Shown here: in pieces, positions 44,916 through 54,092 of the stretch
Position numbering within the stretch: the first letter of the stretch is position 1
Layout of the letters: each line of letters starts with the position of its first letter
Assembly: GCF_007858275.1 (NCBI RefSeq)
Contig: NZ_VFEV01000003.1
Span: 124,001 to 188,000 of the forward strand
Direction of reading: 5' to 3'
From: Pseudomonas proteolytica
Lineage (GTDB): Bacteria > Pseudomonadota > Gammaproteobacteria > Pseudomonadales > Pseudomonadaceae
DNA: 64,000 nucleotides
The notes under the pieces: model-generated
What the model was told of the DNA's origin: nothing
The model's database searches: none
Seen by the model: the letters and a program-made list of their open reading frames with translations, nothing else
Made by a program: the position numbers and the translations under genes

Positions 44916-46211
44916 TTACTCGTGCGCGGCAACGCCCTTGAGGTACGGGGCCGGTGCCGCTCCCAGGTTGTTGAGCATGCGCTCGCTGTACCAGTCCACA
45001 AAGTTCACCACGCCAAACTCATAGGTCTTGGAATACGGCCCTGGCTGGTAAGCGGTGGAGTTGATCCCGCGCTGGTTCTCTTCGGCCAGGCGCCGGTCCT
45101 GGTCATTGGTGGCATCCCACACTTGGCGCATGCGGTCGACGTCGTAGTCCACACCTTCCACGGCATCCTTGTGCACCAGCCACTTGGTGGTGACCATGGT
45201 TTCCTGGGCGCTGATCGGCCATACCGTGAAGACGATGATGTGATCGCCCATGCAGTGGTTCCAAGAGTGGGGCAGGTGCAGGATGCGCATCGAGCCCAGG
45301 TCGGGGTTCTGGATCCGGCCCATGAGTTTCTTGCAGCCCTGCTTGCCATCCAGGGTCATGGAGACGGTGCCCTTGAGCAGCGGCATGCGCACGATGCGGT
45401 TCCGCAGGCCGAAGCTGGCGTGGGCGTAAGGGATCTTCTCGGCGTCCCAGGCAGCGGCGGATGCGGCGACGTGGTCTTTAAAGGCCTGGTCGGCCCGTGG
45501 GTCGGTGACGTCGTCCCATTCCAGCAGGGTTTTCAGCAACTCGGGGTGCGAGGCGTTGCAGTGGTAGCACTCGCGGTTGTTTTCCAGCACCAGTTTCCAG
45601 TTGGCTTTTTCAAACAAGGTGGTCTGGATCGCCACCTTGGTGTTTTCCATGTCGTAGGGTTCCATGTAGTGGTTGAGCGTCGACAGAAAGTCATCGATGG
45701 CCGGTGGGTTTTCGGCCAGGCTGATGAAGATGTAGCCGCCGGCGGTCTTCACGTTTACCGGCTTGAGGCCGTACTGCTTCATGTCGAAGTCGGCGCCCAT
45801 CTCGGTGCCGGCGAACAACAGGCGCCCGTCCAGTTCGTAGGTCCACTGGTGGTAATGGCAAACCAGTTTGGCGACCTTGCCCTTGTCGCTGGTACACAAG
45901 CGCGAACCGCGGTGGCGGCAGACGTTGTGAAAGGCATGCACCACGCCTTCGGCGCCACGGATCACGATGATCGGGTTCTTGCCGATCTGCAGGGTCAGGT
46001 AGTTGCCCTTGGTGGGGATTTCGCAGGTCATGCCGGCGATCAACCATTCCTTCTGGAAGATCTCCTGCATGTCGATATCGAACAGCCGCTGGTCAGAGTA
46101 AAACGGCTGGGGCAACGAAAAAGTGCGCTCGCGCTCTTGCAACATTTGCGCGGTGGCCTTGCGTGCGGGTTCCAGCGGATCGCCCAAGCTCAAGGTTGCG
46201 GTGACGTCCAT
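44916..46211 (-). CDS. gbcA: glycine betaine monooxygenase oxygenase subunit GbcA
   Basis: This 431-residue Rieske-type oxygenase has the 2Fe-2S ligands Cys98, His100, Cys118 and His121 (CRHRG...CHYH) and the mononuclear iron site in ENNRECYHCNASHPEL. It demethylates glycine betaine to dimethylglycine, releasing formaldehyde, with electrons from GbcB. ATG 46211 has GAGGA at eight bases; upstream frame extensions lack support. It is divergent from gbcB and converges on the DnaA-box gap. Confidence 0.96.
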   Translation of the reverse strand: MDVTATLSLGDPLEPARKATAQMLQERERTFSLPQPFYSDQRLFDIDMQEIFQKEWLIAGMTCEIPTKGNYLTLQIGKNPIIVIRGAEGVVHAFHNVCRHRGSRLCTSDKGKVAKLVCHYHQWTYELDGRLLFAGTEMGADFDMKQYGLKPVNVKTAGGYIFISLAENPPAIDDFLSTLNHYMEPYDMENTKVAIQTTLFEKANWKLVLENNRECYHCNASHPELLKTLLEWDDVTDPRADQAFKDHVAASAAAWDAEKIPYAHASFGLRNRIVRMPLLKGTVSMTLDGKQGCKKLMGRIQNPDLGSMRILHLPHSWNHCMGDHIIVFTVWPISAQETMVTTKWLVHKDAVEGVDYDVDRMRQVWDATNDQDRRLAEENQRGINSTAYQPGPYSKTYEFGVVNFVDWYSERMLNNLGAAPAPYLKGVAAHE

Positions 46212-46242
46212 CGTATGTGTCCTCAAGGCCATTCTGTGTGGC

Positions 46243-46426
46243 CGCGATAAGTGGCTAATCAGGTTTGCAGCAAGGCGTAAAGAAAGCGTCGTTGTTGGCT
46301 GCGAGTGTGGGCCCGGCGCTGCCCGCAACCTTGTCCATTAACGACATGGCCCACTCTGTTCCCGACGCGCAACCCCAGTGGTATGGGGGCTGGTCGCGAT
46401 AAGTATGCGAATGTCGCAGATAGGTA
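46243..46426. promoter_or_regulatory. gbcA/gbcB divergent control region with GTCGC-type tandem repeats
   Basis: GTCGCGATAAGTA (46393) and GTCGCAGATAGGTA (46413) lie 20 bases apart in tandem, and a third CGCGATAAGT occurs at 46243-46252. Such tandem half-sites fit an AraC-type activator, GbdR being the expected one. The 281-base gap has no gene. Confidence 0.55.
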
Positions 46427-46492
46427 AATGGCAGGTCGCGGCGTTACGCAGAATCGCCAGCATCAAGCCGAACTACGGCCGTGGAGAACAGC

Positions 46493-47593
46493 ATGTCCAA
46501 CACCTTCCTGAATCCTGTCACTACCCAGACCTGGGCCAATGGTCGGCACATCGTCCGGTGCGTCAAAGTCATCCAGGAAACCTGGGATGTGCGCACCTTC
46601 TGCTTTATGGCCGACCAGCCGATCCTGTTCTTTTTCAAGCCGGGGCAGTTCGTCACCCTGGAGCTGGAAATCGACGGCCAGCCGATCATGCGGTCGTACA
46701 CCATTTCCAGCTCGCCATCGGTGCCCTACAGCTTCTCGGTGACCATCAAGCGCGTGCCGGGCGGGCGGGTGTCGAACTGGCTGCACGACACCCTGCATGA
46801 AGGGCAAGAGTTGGCGGTGCACGGGCCGGTAGGGCTGTTCAACGCCATCGACTTCCCGAGCCCTAAAGTGCTGTACCTGAGCGGCGGCGTGGGGATCACC
46901 CCGGTGATGTCCATGGCCCGTTGGTTTTATGACACCAACGCCAATGTCGACATGACCTTTATCCACAGTGCGCGCTCGCCCAAAGACATCATTTACCACC
47001 GCGAGCTGGAGCACATGGCCTCGCGCATCGACAACTTCAGCCTGCACCTGATCTGCGAGAAGCACGGCCTGGGCGAACCCTGGGCCGGGTATCGCGGCTA
47101 CCTGAACCACAAGATGCTGGAATTGATGGTGCCGGACTTCCTCGAGCGGGAAGTGTTCTGCTGCGGGCCGACGCCTTATATGAACGCGGTCAAACGCCTG
47201 CTCGAAGCGGCGGGCTTCGACATGGCGCGCTACCACGAGGAGTCCTTCGGCGCCACGCCAGCGGAAGCCCGTGCCGATGCGGTCGAACAAGCCGAACAAG
47301 CCGCCGACGCGCCGCAAATCGACCAGGCGGATTTGCATCAAGTGGAATTCATTGCGTCGGGCAAGAGCATCCGCGTGGCACCGGGCGAAACCGTGCATGC
47401 CGCCGCCGCCAAGCTCGGCCTGCTGATCCCCAAAGCCTGCGGCATGGGGATTTGTGGCACATGCAAAGTGATGAAGCTGGGCGGGGAGGTCGAGATGGAG
47501 CACAACGGCGGCATCACCGAAGAAGACGAAGCCGAAGGCTACATCCTGTCGTGCTGCAGCGTGCCGAAGGGGGATGTGCGGATCGAGTTCTGA
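46493..47593 (+). CDS. gbcB: glycine betaine monooxygenase reductase subunit GbcB
   Basis: This 366-residue reductase has an FAD domain (PGQFVTLELEIDGQPIMRSY), an NAD(P)-binding part (LYLSGGVGITPVMSM; FCCGPTPYM) and a C-terminal plant-type 2Fe-2S ferredoxin domain (ACGMGICGTCKVMKLGG with a later CC). It passes electrons from NAD(P)H to GbcA. GGAG stands seven bases before ATG 46493. It is divergent from gbcA with shared control DNA between. Confidence 0.95.
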   Translation: MSNTFLNPVTTQTWANGRHIVRCVKVIQETWDVRTFCFMADQPILFFFKPGQFVTLELEIDGQPIMRSYTISSSPSVPYSFSVTIKRVPGGRVSNWLHDTLHEGQELAVHGPVGLFNAIDFPSPKVLYLSGGVGITPVMSMARWFYDTNANVDMTFIHSARSPKDIIYHRELEHMASRIDNFSLHLICEKHGLGEPWAGYRGYLNHKMLELMVPDFLEREVFCCGPTPYMNAVKRLLEAAGFDMARYHEESFGATPAEARADAVEQAEQAADAPQIDQADLHQVEFIASGKSIRVAPGETVHAAAAKLGLLIPKACGMGICGTCKVMKLGGEVEMEHNGGITEEDEAEGYILSCCSVPKGDVRIEF

Positions 47594-47596
47594 CGC

Positions 47597-48412
47597 TCAG
47601 TACAACTGCGGCCGCCGATCCTGATGCACATGGTTGTGTGCGCTGATGAACTTGTCCCTGGCGTGGGCCAGTGGCAGGTCGGCGACCAAGCGTTGTTCTT
47701 GCTGGTGCGAGACCGCGCCGGCCAATGGGTAGCCGTCGGCGTCGACGATAACTGACCCTCCCACCCAGTTGACGCCGCGTTCTTCGCCATGGCGGTCGCA
47801 GGCGGCAATGAACAGGCGGTTGACGGCCGCATTGGCCTGGACCCGGACGATTTCTGCCGGCCTTTCGCCGGCGGGGCGCGGGCCATCTGGCCAGTTGACG
47901 GGCGCACACAGCAGGTCGGCACCGGCCAGGGCGGCCAGGCGTACCCACTCGGGCAACTCCAGGTCATAGCAGATCATCACGGCGATGCGGCCGACGGCGG
48001 TGTCGACCACCGGCGGGGGCTCGGTGCCGGGGGTGAAGATCAACGTTTCGCGATCCCACAAATGCGCCTTGCGGTACACCGTCAGCCTGCCGTGCGGCTC
48101 TATCAGGGCGGCGCTGTTGGCCACCTGCGTTGCCGTCAGCCGCTCACAAAAGCCGGCCACGACAATGATGTTTAGTGAGTTTGCCAGCGTTTTCCACAGG
48201 GTCAGTGTCGGGCCATCGAGGGGTTCGGACACCCTGAGGGCTTCCTGCGTGTCAGTGAACACATAACCGCTTTGGGTCAACTCCGGCAGCACCACCACCT
48301 GCGCGCCCAGCGCCGCTGCACTGCGGATGGCCTCGGCGCTGAGGGTGCGGTTGTACTCGGCGTCGCCGATACGGGGGGCCAGTTGATGACAGACGACACG
48401 TACGCTGTTCAT
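47597..48412 (-). CDS. nitrilase/carbon-nitrogen hydrolase family protein
   Basis: This 271-residue amidohydrolase of the nitrilase superfamily has the Glu-Lys-Cys triad visible in VLPELTQSGY, YRKAHLWD and MICYDLELPE. The superfamily cleaves amides, nitriles or N-carbamoyl compounds; no specific substrate can be assigned. Its start overlaps the stop of the NCS1 permease gene upstream, so the two are a coupled uptake and hydrolysis pair, suggesting an N-rich substrate such as a pyrimidine or amide. Confidence 0.88.
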   Translation of the reverse strand: MNSVRVVCHQLAPRIGDAEYNRTLSAEAIRSAAALGAQVVVLPELTQSGYVFTDTQEALRVSEPLDGPTLTLWKTLANSLNIIVVAGFCERLTATQVANSAALIEPHGRLTVYRKAHLWDRETLIFTPGTEPPPVVDTAVGRIAVMICYDLELPEWVRLAALAGADLLCAPVNWPDGPRPAGERPAEIVRVQANAAVNRLFIAACDRHGEERGVNWVGGSVIVDADGYPLAGAVSHQQEQRLVADLPLAHARDKFISAHNHVHQDRRPQLY

Positions 48413-49854
48413 GGGGTGTTGCCTTCCAACATGGCTTCGCTGGCGGCAATCGCACGGCGCTCGGCGTTATGGTCAAGGTTGCGGTTCATTGCACAGTAGA
48501 CGAGCGCGGAAACGGCCAGGCCGATCACAAACGCAATGTCGGCACCGCCCAGTGCCACGGCGACCGGCCCCACGTAGAAGCTCAACGACATGAACGGCAC
48601 CATCGAGGCCATGCCCAGGCCATAGGCGACCAGGCCCGCTTTGCCCCACTGGCCATAGATGCCGGCGGAGTTGAAGATGTCGCTGATGGCGTATTGGCCT
48701 TTGCGCACCAGATAAAAGTCCGCGAGGTTGACGGCGGTCCATGGCACCAGGAAATACAACATCAGCAGCACAAACGTATTGAAGCTGGCCAGGTAACTGT
48801 CAGGAATGCTCAGGGCGATCAGGAAAATCACCACGGCCACCAGGCCGATGCCAATGATCCGGCTCTTGAGGCGCGGCTGGATCTTCACGAAACCGTCGAT
48901 GGCACTGATGCCAGTCAGCATGGCGCCGTAGCAGTTGACCGCCATGATGCCAATCAACGCCGGCACTGCGATCAGCACGGTGAAGGTGCCGAAGCCGGGG
49001 ATCACCTGGTTGCCCACGGTGCGCACGCTGGTGATGGCATCCGGCGAAGGCAGCGCCGAAGCGAGGAATGCGCCCAGGGACATCAGCCACAAGGCAGAGC
49101 CGGCAGCGCCCAGGTAAGTCCAGAAAATCACCCGGCGCGACGGCGTTTGGTGGGGCAGGTAGCGCGAGTAGTCCGAGACGTACACGGCGTAGCTGATCTG
49201 ATAACCGGCAGCGGCGCTGAGCTGAATCAGGAACGCCGACCACGAGAAGTGGGCATCGGCCACCGCTGCGTCGGCCGACAGGCTCATCAGGGCGGCGACG
49301 GTCAGCACCGCGAATACGCTGATCATCACGTAGGTCAACCAGCGTTGCACCGTGTGCAGCAGGTCATGGCCGATCACGGCGATTACCACCGCGAGGATGA
49401 TCATCAGCGCATACCACGGCGCGCGGCTGCCCGGCAGGACCGTGTTGATGGCATCGGTGGCGAGAATCACGTTGAACACGTTGAAGCCGATGTACACAAA
49501 GATCACCGCGATAAACGGCACGATGGCCCCGCGCAGACCGAACTGGGCGCGTGACTGGATCATCTGCGGCAAGCCCATGCGCGGGCCCTGGTTGGCGTGG
49601 AACGCCATGGCGAAGGTGCCCAGGCACACACCAATGACAATCGCCAGCACGGCATAGACCAGGCTCAAGCCCAACGCGGCCCCGGTGAAGCCGGTGACCA
49701 TGGTGGTGAGGACGAAGTTGCCCGTGAACCAGAACGGACCCTGGTGCCAGACTTTGCCGTGGCGTTCGCTACGCGGAACGTAGTCAATGGAGCGGGTCTC
49801 GATTTTCAGGCCGGGAGCGGCGCGGGGAGCGGTCTTGTCGGATAGGGCGTTCAT
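48409..49854 (-). CDS. NCS1-family nucleobase/purine-cytosine-type permease
   Basis: This 481-residue membrane protein has about 12 helices and NCS1 (purine-cytosine permease) features: WHQGPFWFTGNFVLTT in the first helix region, GLPQMIQSRAQFG and FLVPWTAVNLADFYLVRKG late. NCS1 proteins import nucleobases, hydantoins or thiamine precursors. ATG 49854 has a weak ribosome site; an in-frame ATG 14 codons earlier is less likely. It is coupled to the nitrilase-type hydrolase and divergent from the amine-oxidase gene. Confidence 0.88.
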   Translation of the reverse strand: MNALSDKTAPRAAPGLKIETRSIDYVPRSERHGKVWHQGPFWFTGNFVLTTMVTGFTGAALGLSLVYAVLAIVIGVCLGTFAMAFHANQGPRMGLPQMIQSRAQFGLRGAIVPFIAVIFVYIGFNVFNVILATDAINTVLPGSRAPWYALMIILAVVIAVIGHDLLHTVQRWLTYVMISVFAVLTVAALMSLSADAAVADAHFSWSAFLIQLSAAAGYQISYAVYVSDYSRYLPHQTPSRRVIFWTYLGAAGSALWLMSLGAFLASALPSPDAITSVRTVGNQVIPGFGTFTVLIAVPALIGIMAVNCYGAMLTGISAIDGFVKIQPRLKSRIIGIGLVAVVIFLIALSIPDSYLASFNTFVLLMLYFLVPWTAVNLADFYLVRKGQYAISDIFNSAGIYGQWGKAGLVAYGLGMASMVPFMSLSFYVGPVAVALGGADIAFVIGLAVSALVYCAMNRNLDHNAERRAIAASEAMLEGNTP

Positions 49855-50118
49855 AGGTTCACGGCTTGTTTTTATAGGGGCTGAGTGCCGGAGCATCGGG
49901 TAACTGGCGGGCCAATTGAATCGTGATCTATAAATAATTACTTCAGACTTTCCTTAAGTAATGCTTTTTCGCGGGCGGCGACGGAACCGCTCTGTCTTAT
50001 TGCAAAGCGATATAACCCAGGTGCGGTCGGTCTTCTAGTCTGGTTTTTAGTCCCGTCGCAGTCGCCTTTAGCCGTGTCGTAAAGGGTGGACGCTCACCCT
50101 ATCTGCAAGGAAGCCACC

Positions 50119-51933
50119 ATGTCTGCGATTCCCTCCCGTTCCCAGGGGGCCCAGCGCCTGTTGAACAAAAACGTCACGGCGCTGATTCCTGATTTTCCGT
50201 TCCATTACGCCCGCTATCTGTGGCAGGCGGCGATCCTCAAGAAACCCCTGGGCCATGTCGCACCACAGCATTATGGCGAGCAGGTGTTGATCGTCGGGGC
50301 CGGCGTGTCCGGTCTGGTGGCCGCCTACGAGGCGATGCGCATGGGCCTGCATCCGATTGTGGTGGAAGCCTCCGGGCGCATTGGCGGGCGGCTCTACTCC
50401 CAGGTGGTGGGTGATCGCAACGACCCGCACGCCCGGGTGATCTGTGAGCTGGGGGCCATGCGTTTTCCCAAGTCCGGCAAGGCGTTGATGCACTACTTCA
50501 ATAAGGTCGGGATGGACGCAAACTCGACGGACTTCCCCAACCCCGGCTCGCCCGCCGCCCCCAGTACCGTTGTCGATTACGAGAACGAACAGACGTACTA
50601 CGAACGCAATGACCTGCCGGAAAAATACAAACGAATCGAAGACATGTTCTTCGGCGACTTCCTCGAGCAGGATCCGATCCGTTTTACCGACATGGAAAAT
50701 GCGATGCAGGAAACCGCGGTCGATCAGGGCGAAATCAAGGCAATCTGGAACACGATCCTGAGGGCGGGCTGGGATGACCTGAGTTTCTATGCGGCCATGG
50801 TCGAGCAAGCCAGGTGGGGCAGGGAAGACATTGACCTGTTTGGCCAGATCGGCTTCGGCACCGGCGGTTGGAACACCGACTATCCGAACTGTTTCCTGGA
50901 AGTGTTGCGGGTGCTTTACACCGGCCTGGATACCAACCACACGTTGATGTATGACGGCTCCAGCGAGCTGCCCCTGCGTTTATGGAGCCGCACGCCGGCT
51001 TCGTTCGGCGACACCCAGGTCCATTGGCCAGCGGACGCGACCGTGGAGAGCCTGACGCGGCGGGAGATTGCCGACCCTCTCAATCAGGAAGTCCGGCAGA
51101 TTCACCGCCTGGCCGATGGCACCTTCGATGTGTACCTGCATGACAACAAACTGGGTCGAGACACCCTGCGCAACTTTAAAAGTGTGGTCTATACGCCTCA
51201 CGTACGGGTGCTCGACAAGTTCCGCTATATGGATGGCAAAGACCGCTTTACGCCGATGAACAGCTTGTTGCCCCAGGCTACCTGGGAAGCGGTCATGTAC
51301 ACCCATTACATGCAATCGGCGAAGATCTTTGCCAACACTCGACGGCCGTTTTGGAATGATGTCGAGAACGGTCGCTACAAGATGAGTGTGACCTTGTCGG
51401 ACCGGCTCACCCGAGGCACCTATCTGTTGGACTATGCCCCAGGTGCTGGGGTGAACAAAGGCAGCGGCCTGTTCCTCTCCTATACCTGGAACGATGACAG
51501 CCTGAAATTCCTGGGGGACCGTAGTGCGCCGTTGCCGACCCATGTGCAGTTGTGTACGACCTTGCTCGATACGGTGTACGCCGACACACAACTGGACCTG
51601 GCGGCCGAGTTCGGCATGGTTGACCCCTTCATCGAAATCAACTGGGAAGATGAGCCGTTTTACTTGTGCGCCTTCAAGATGAACCTGCCGGGGCAGTATG
51701 AGTATCAGCGCCTGCTGTTTTCCCAGTTCATGAGTGGTGTAAGGGAAGGGGTGCCGGACGGTTTCATTCTGTCTGGCGATGATATTTCCTGGACCGGGGG
51801 CTGGGCCGAAGGCGCTGTGACCACGGCCTTGAATGCGGTGAACAAGCTGGCGGTCACGTTTGGCGGTGGGACGCTCGAACACAATCCCGGGCCGATTGAC
51901 CAGTGGGATGCGTTACAGCCTCTCCAATTGTAG
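50119..51933 (+). CDS. flavin amine oxidase, L-amino-acid oxidase/monooxygenase type
   Basis: This 604-residue flavoenzyme has an N-terminal FAD motif (LIVGAGVSGLVAAYEAMRMG, then EASGRIGGRLYSQ), the family GAMRFPKSG and C-terminal ILSGDDISWTGGWAEGAV. Layout and stretches such as IPDFPFHYARY and QIGFGTGGWNTDYPN resemble lysine 2-monooxygenase/tryptophan 2-monooxygenase enzymes from memory. The substrate is unknown. AAGGA precedes ATG 50119. The stop codon TAG is made of the first bases of a REP palindrome. Confidence 0.85.
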   Translation: MSAIPSRSQGAQRLLNKNVTALIPDFPFHYARYLWQAAILKKPLGHVAPQHYGEQVLIVGAGVSGLVAAYEAMRMGLHPIVVEASGRIGGRLYSQVVGDRNDPHARVICELGAMRFPKSGKALMHYFNKVGMDANSTDFPNPGSPAAPSTVVDYENEQTYYERNDLPEKYKRIEDMFFGDFLEQDPIRFTDMENAMQETAVDQGEIKAIWNTILRAGWDDLSFYAAMVEQARWGREDIDLFGQIGFGTGGWNTDYPNCFLEVLRVLYTGLDTNHTLMYDGSSELPLRLWSRTPASFGDTQVHWPADATVESLTRREIADPLNQEVRQIHRLADGTFDVYLHDNKLGRDTLRNFKSVVYTPHVRVLDKFRYMDGKDRFTPMNSLLPQATWEAVMYTHYMQSAKIFANTRRPFWNDVENGRYKMSVTLSDRLTRGTYLLDYAPGAGVNKGSGLFLSYTWNDDSLKFLGDRSAPLPTHVQLCTTLLDTVYADTQLDLAAEFGMVDPFIEINWEDEPFYLCAFKMNLPGQYEYQRLLFSQFMSGVREGVPDGFILSGDDISWTGGWAEGAVTTALNAVNKLAVTFGGGTLEHNPGPIDQWDALQPLQL

Positions 51934-51990
51934 GAGTTTGCCGGCGGAGGCGACCTCAGGATCGCCATCGCCGGCAAGCCGGCTCCTACA
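51930..51990. repeat. REP variant overlapping the oxidase stop codon
   Basis: TGTAGGAGTTTGCCGGCG and the arm CGCCGGCAAGCCGGCTCC form an imperfect palindrome. It begins inside the final codons of the oxidase gene and ends just before the leftward ltaE stop. Confidence 0.8.
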
Positions 51991-51996
51991 AGGGGA

Positions 51997-53037
51997 TCAG
52001 GCGCCCATCACTTCGCGGATATCCGCCGCGAGTTCACGCACCCGTTCTTCCTCGGTATCCCACGCACACATGAAGCGTGCGCCGCCCTTGCCGATAAAGG
52101 TGTAGAAGCGCCAGCCCTTGGCCGTCAGCGCGGCGATGGCCGGCTCCGAGAGTTGCAGGAACACGCCGTTGGCCTGCACCGGGAACATCAATTCCACGCC
52201 GGGAATATCCGCCACCAGGCTGCTGAGCAACTGCGCGCAGTGGTTGGCGTGGCGTGCGTGTTTGAGCCAGGCGTCGTTTTCCAGCAGGCCGACCCACGGC
52301 GCTGACAGGAAGCGCATTTTCGAGGCCAGTTGGCCGGCCTGTTTGCAGCGATAGTCGAAGTCTTCAGCCAGTTTGTGGTTGAAGAACAGGATCGCCTCAC
52401 CCACCGCCATGCCGTTCTTGGTACCGCCAAAACACAGGACATCCACCCCGGCTTTCCAGGTCAGGTCGGCCGGCGAGCAGCCGAGGAAGGCGCAGGCGTT
52501 GGAGAAGCGTGCGCCATCCATATGCAGGTTCAGCCCCAGCTCCTTGCAGGTGACGCTGATGGCGCGGATTTCATCCGGGGTGTACACGCTGCCCACTTCG
52601 GTGGCCTGGGTCAGGGTCACGACGCGGGGCTTGGGGTAGTGGATATCCTGGCGCTTGAGGGCGATCTCACGGATCGATTCCGGGGTCAGCTTGCCATTCT
52701 CGGTGCGCGCGGTGAGCAGCTTGGAACCGTTGGAGAAGAACTCCGGTGCGCCGCATTCGTCGGTCTCGACGTGGGCGGTTTCCGAGCAAATCACGCTATG
52801 GTAGCTCTGGCACAGCGAAGACAGGGCCAGGGAGTTGGCCGCTGTACCGTTGAAGGCGAAGAACACTTCACAGTCGGTTTCAAACAGTTTGCGGAAACCG
52901 TCGGCGGCGCGGTGGGTCCATTCATCGTCGCCATAGGCGCGTTGATGGCCCTGGTTGGCGAGTTCCATGGCGGCCCAGGCTTCCGGGCAGATACCGGAAT
53001 AGTTGTCGCTGGCGAATTGTTGGCTCTTGTCGGTCAT
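51997..53037 (-). CDS. ltaE: low-specificity L-threonine aldolase
   Basis: This 346-residue PLP enzyme of fold type I has HVETDECGAPEF, LHMDGARFSNA (the Asp binding the PLP pyridine) and the PLP lysine in CFGGTKNGMAVGEA. It splits threonine or allo-threonine to glycine and acetaldehyde, which feeds glycine metabolism beside glyA and sox. AGGA lies seven bases before the ATG. The neighbouring order ltaE, TraX-like, glyA follows the P. aeruginosa pattern. Confidence 0.93.
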   Translation of the reverse strand: MTDKSQQFASDNYSGICPEAWAAMELANQGHQRAYGDDEWTHRAADGFRKLFETDCEVFFAFNGTAANSLALSSLCQSYHSVICSETAHVETDECGAPEFFSNGSKLLTARTENGKLTPESIREIALKRQDIHYPKPRVVTLTQATEVGSVYTPDEIRAISVTCKELGLNLHMDGARFSNACAFLGCSPADLTWKAGVDVLCFGGTKNGMAVGEAILFFNHKLAEDFDYRCKQAGQLASKMRFLSAPWVGLLENDAWLKHARHANHCAQLLSSLVADIPGVELMFPVQANGVFLQLSEPAIAALTAKGWRFYTFIGKGGARFMCAWDTEEERVRELAADIREVMGA

Positions 53038-53127
53038 GGCCCGTTCCTGTGGTCGATGTTGGTGCGCACTTTAACCAAGAATATCCGGCGGGCGCACGCA
53101 CTGTTAATGCAAAGTCTCTGGGGAATT

Positions 53128-53856
53128 ATGCACGGTACTGAAACGATTCCTGTAAGGCGTGGCCGCGATGGCGCGCTGGACCTGCTCAAATGGCTGGCGC
53201 TGCTGAGTATGGTGCTCGATCACCTGCGCTATGTCGGTTTGAGCCTCGATGGCCTGTACGTGCCGGGGCGCCTGGCGTTCCCCTGGTTTTGCCTGGCGAT
53301 TGCGGCGAACCTGCACCGGGTCAAGGCGGGGCCGGCGACCTTTCAATGGCGTTACCTGGGCTGGTTGCTGCTGTTCAGCGTGATCAGCGAGGTGCCCTAT
53401 CGGATGTTTATCGAGGATGCCGATACATTGAATGTGCTGCCGACCCTGGCGCTGGGTTTGCTGGTTGCCCGGGGATGGCAGCAGAAGACGCTTTTTGATC
53501 GAGGATTGGCGCTGATCGCCTTGTTGTTGGCGGCGGTATTCTCGTCGAGCCTGATGTTCGGTTTTTTTGGTGTATTGCTGCCGTTGGCGATGCTGTTGGT
53601 GTTCAGTCGCCCCTGGTATTTCAGCGTGTTGCCGGGGTTGGTGTGTGTAGCTGCCAATCAATGGCAGGTCTTACTCAATAGCGGCAATCTCGTCGCGATG
53701 CTCGGGTTGGCCACATGCCTGATTGCGCCATTGGCCGGATTGGTCTTGTTGCGACAGGTCACACATGTCTCACCGCCGGCTATGCGGCGCTGGGCGTATG
53801 CACTTTATCCCGCGCATTTCTTACTGCTGCTACTCCTTCGAAAGGTCATCACATAG
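53128..53856 (+). CDS. TraX-like membrane protein
   Basis: This 242-residue membrane protein has about seven hydrophobic helices and the TraX family opening GALDLLKWLALLSMVLDHLR followed by RLAFPWFCLAIAAN. TraX acetylates F-pilin in conjugation, but chromosomal relatives have unknown substrates. ATG 53128 has GGGGA close upstream; 53107 is an in-frame alternative lacking a ribosome site. It is divergent from ltaE and precedes glyA across a REPIN. Confidence 0.83.
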   Translation: MHGTETIPVRRGRDGALDLLKWLALLSMVLDHLRYVGLSLDGLYVPGRLAFPWFCLAIAANLHRVKAGPATFQWRYLGWLLLFSVISEVPYRMFIEDADTLNVLPTLALGLLVARGWQQKTLFDRGLALIALLLAAVFSSSLMFGFFGVLLPLAMLLVFSRPWYFSVLPGLVCVAANQWQVLLNSGNLVAMLGLATCLIAPLAGLVLLRQVTHVSPPAMRRWAYALYPAHFLLLLLLRKVIT

Positions 53857-53860
53857 TCCC

Positions 53861-53950
53861 TGTGGGAGCGGGCTTGCTCGCGAATGCGGTGGACCAGCCA
53901 ATGCATGTGCTGCCTGACACACCGCATTCGCGAGCAAGCCCGCTCCCACA
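53861..53950. repeat. REPIN (GCGGGCTTGCTCGCGAA type) before the glyA promoter
   Basis: Inverted arms lie between the TraX-like gene and glyA. About 140 bases of unique sequence follow, including TGTCGTAAACGCACC at 53974-53988, and probably hold the glyA-sox promoter. Confidence 0.88.
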
Positions 53951-54092
53951 TTTGTTCGGTGTTGTTCTGGCCATGTCGTAAACGCACCTTTGCGTGGCGT
54001 GCGTAGGCATTTGACCTGTCTGCGCCAGCCCTACCATCGCATCAAAGGGCCCTGCACGGGCCTCAACAATACGAAAGGCTGGGAGAGACGCG

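Noticed and set aside
52330..53127. Long upstream extension of the TraX-like frame
   Set aside because: The extension is antisense to ltaE and lacks family similarity; the TraX-like domain starts after 53128.
53951..54092. Glycine riboswitch before glyA
   Set aside because: The leader is short and I could not see the tandem aptamer core expected for a glycine riboswitch.
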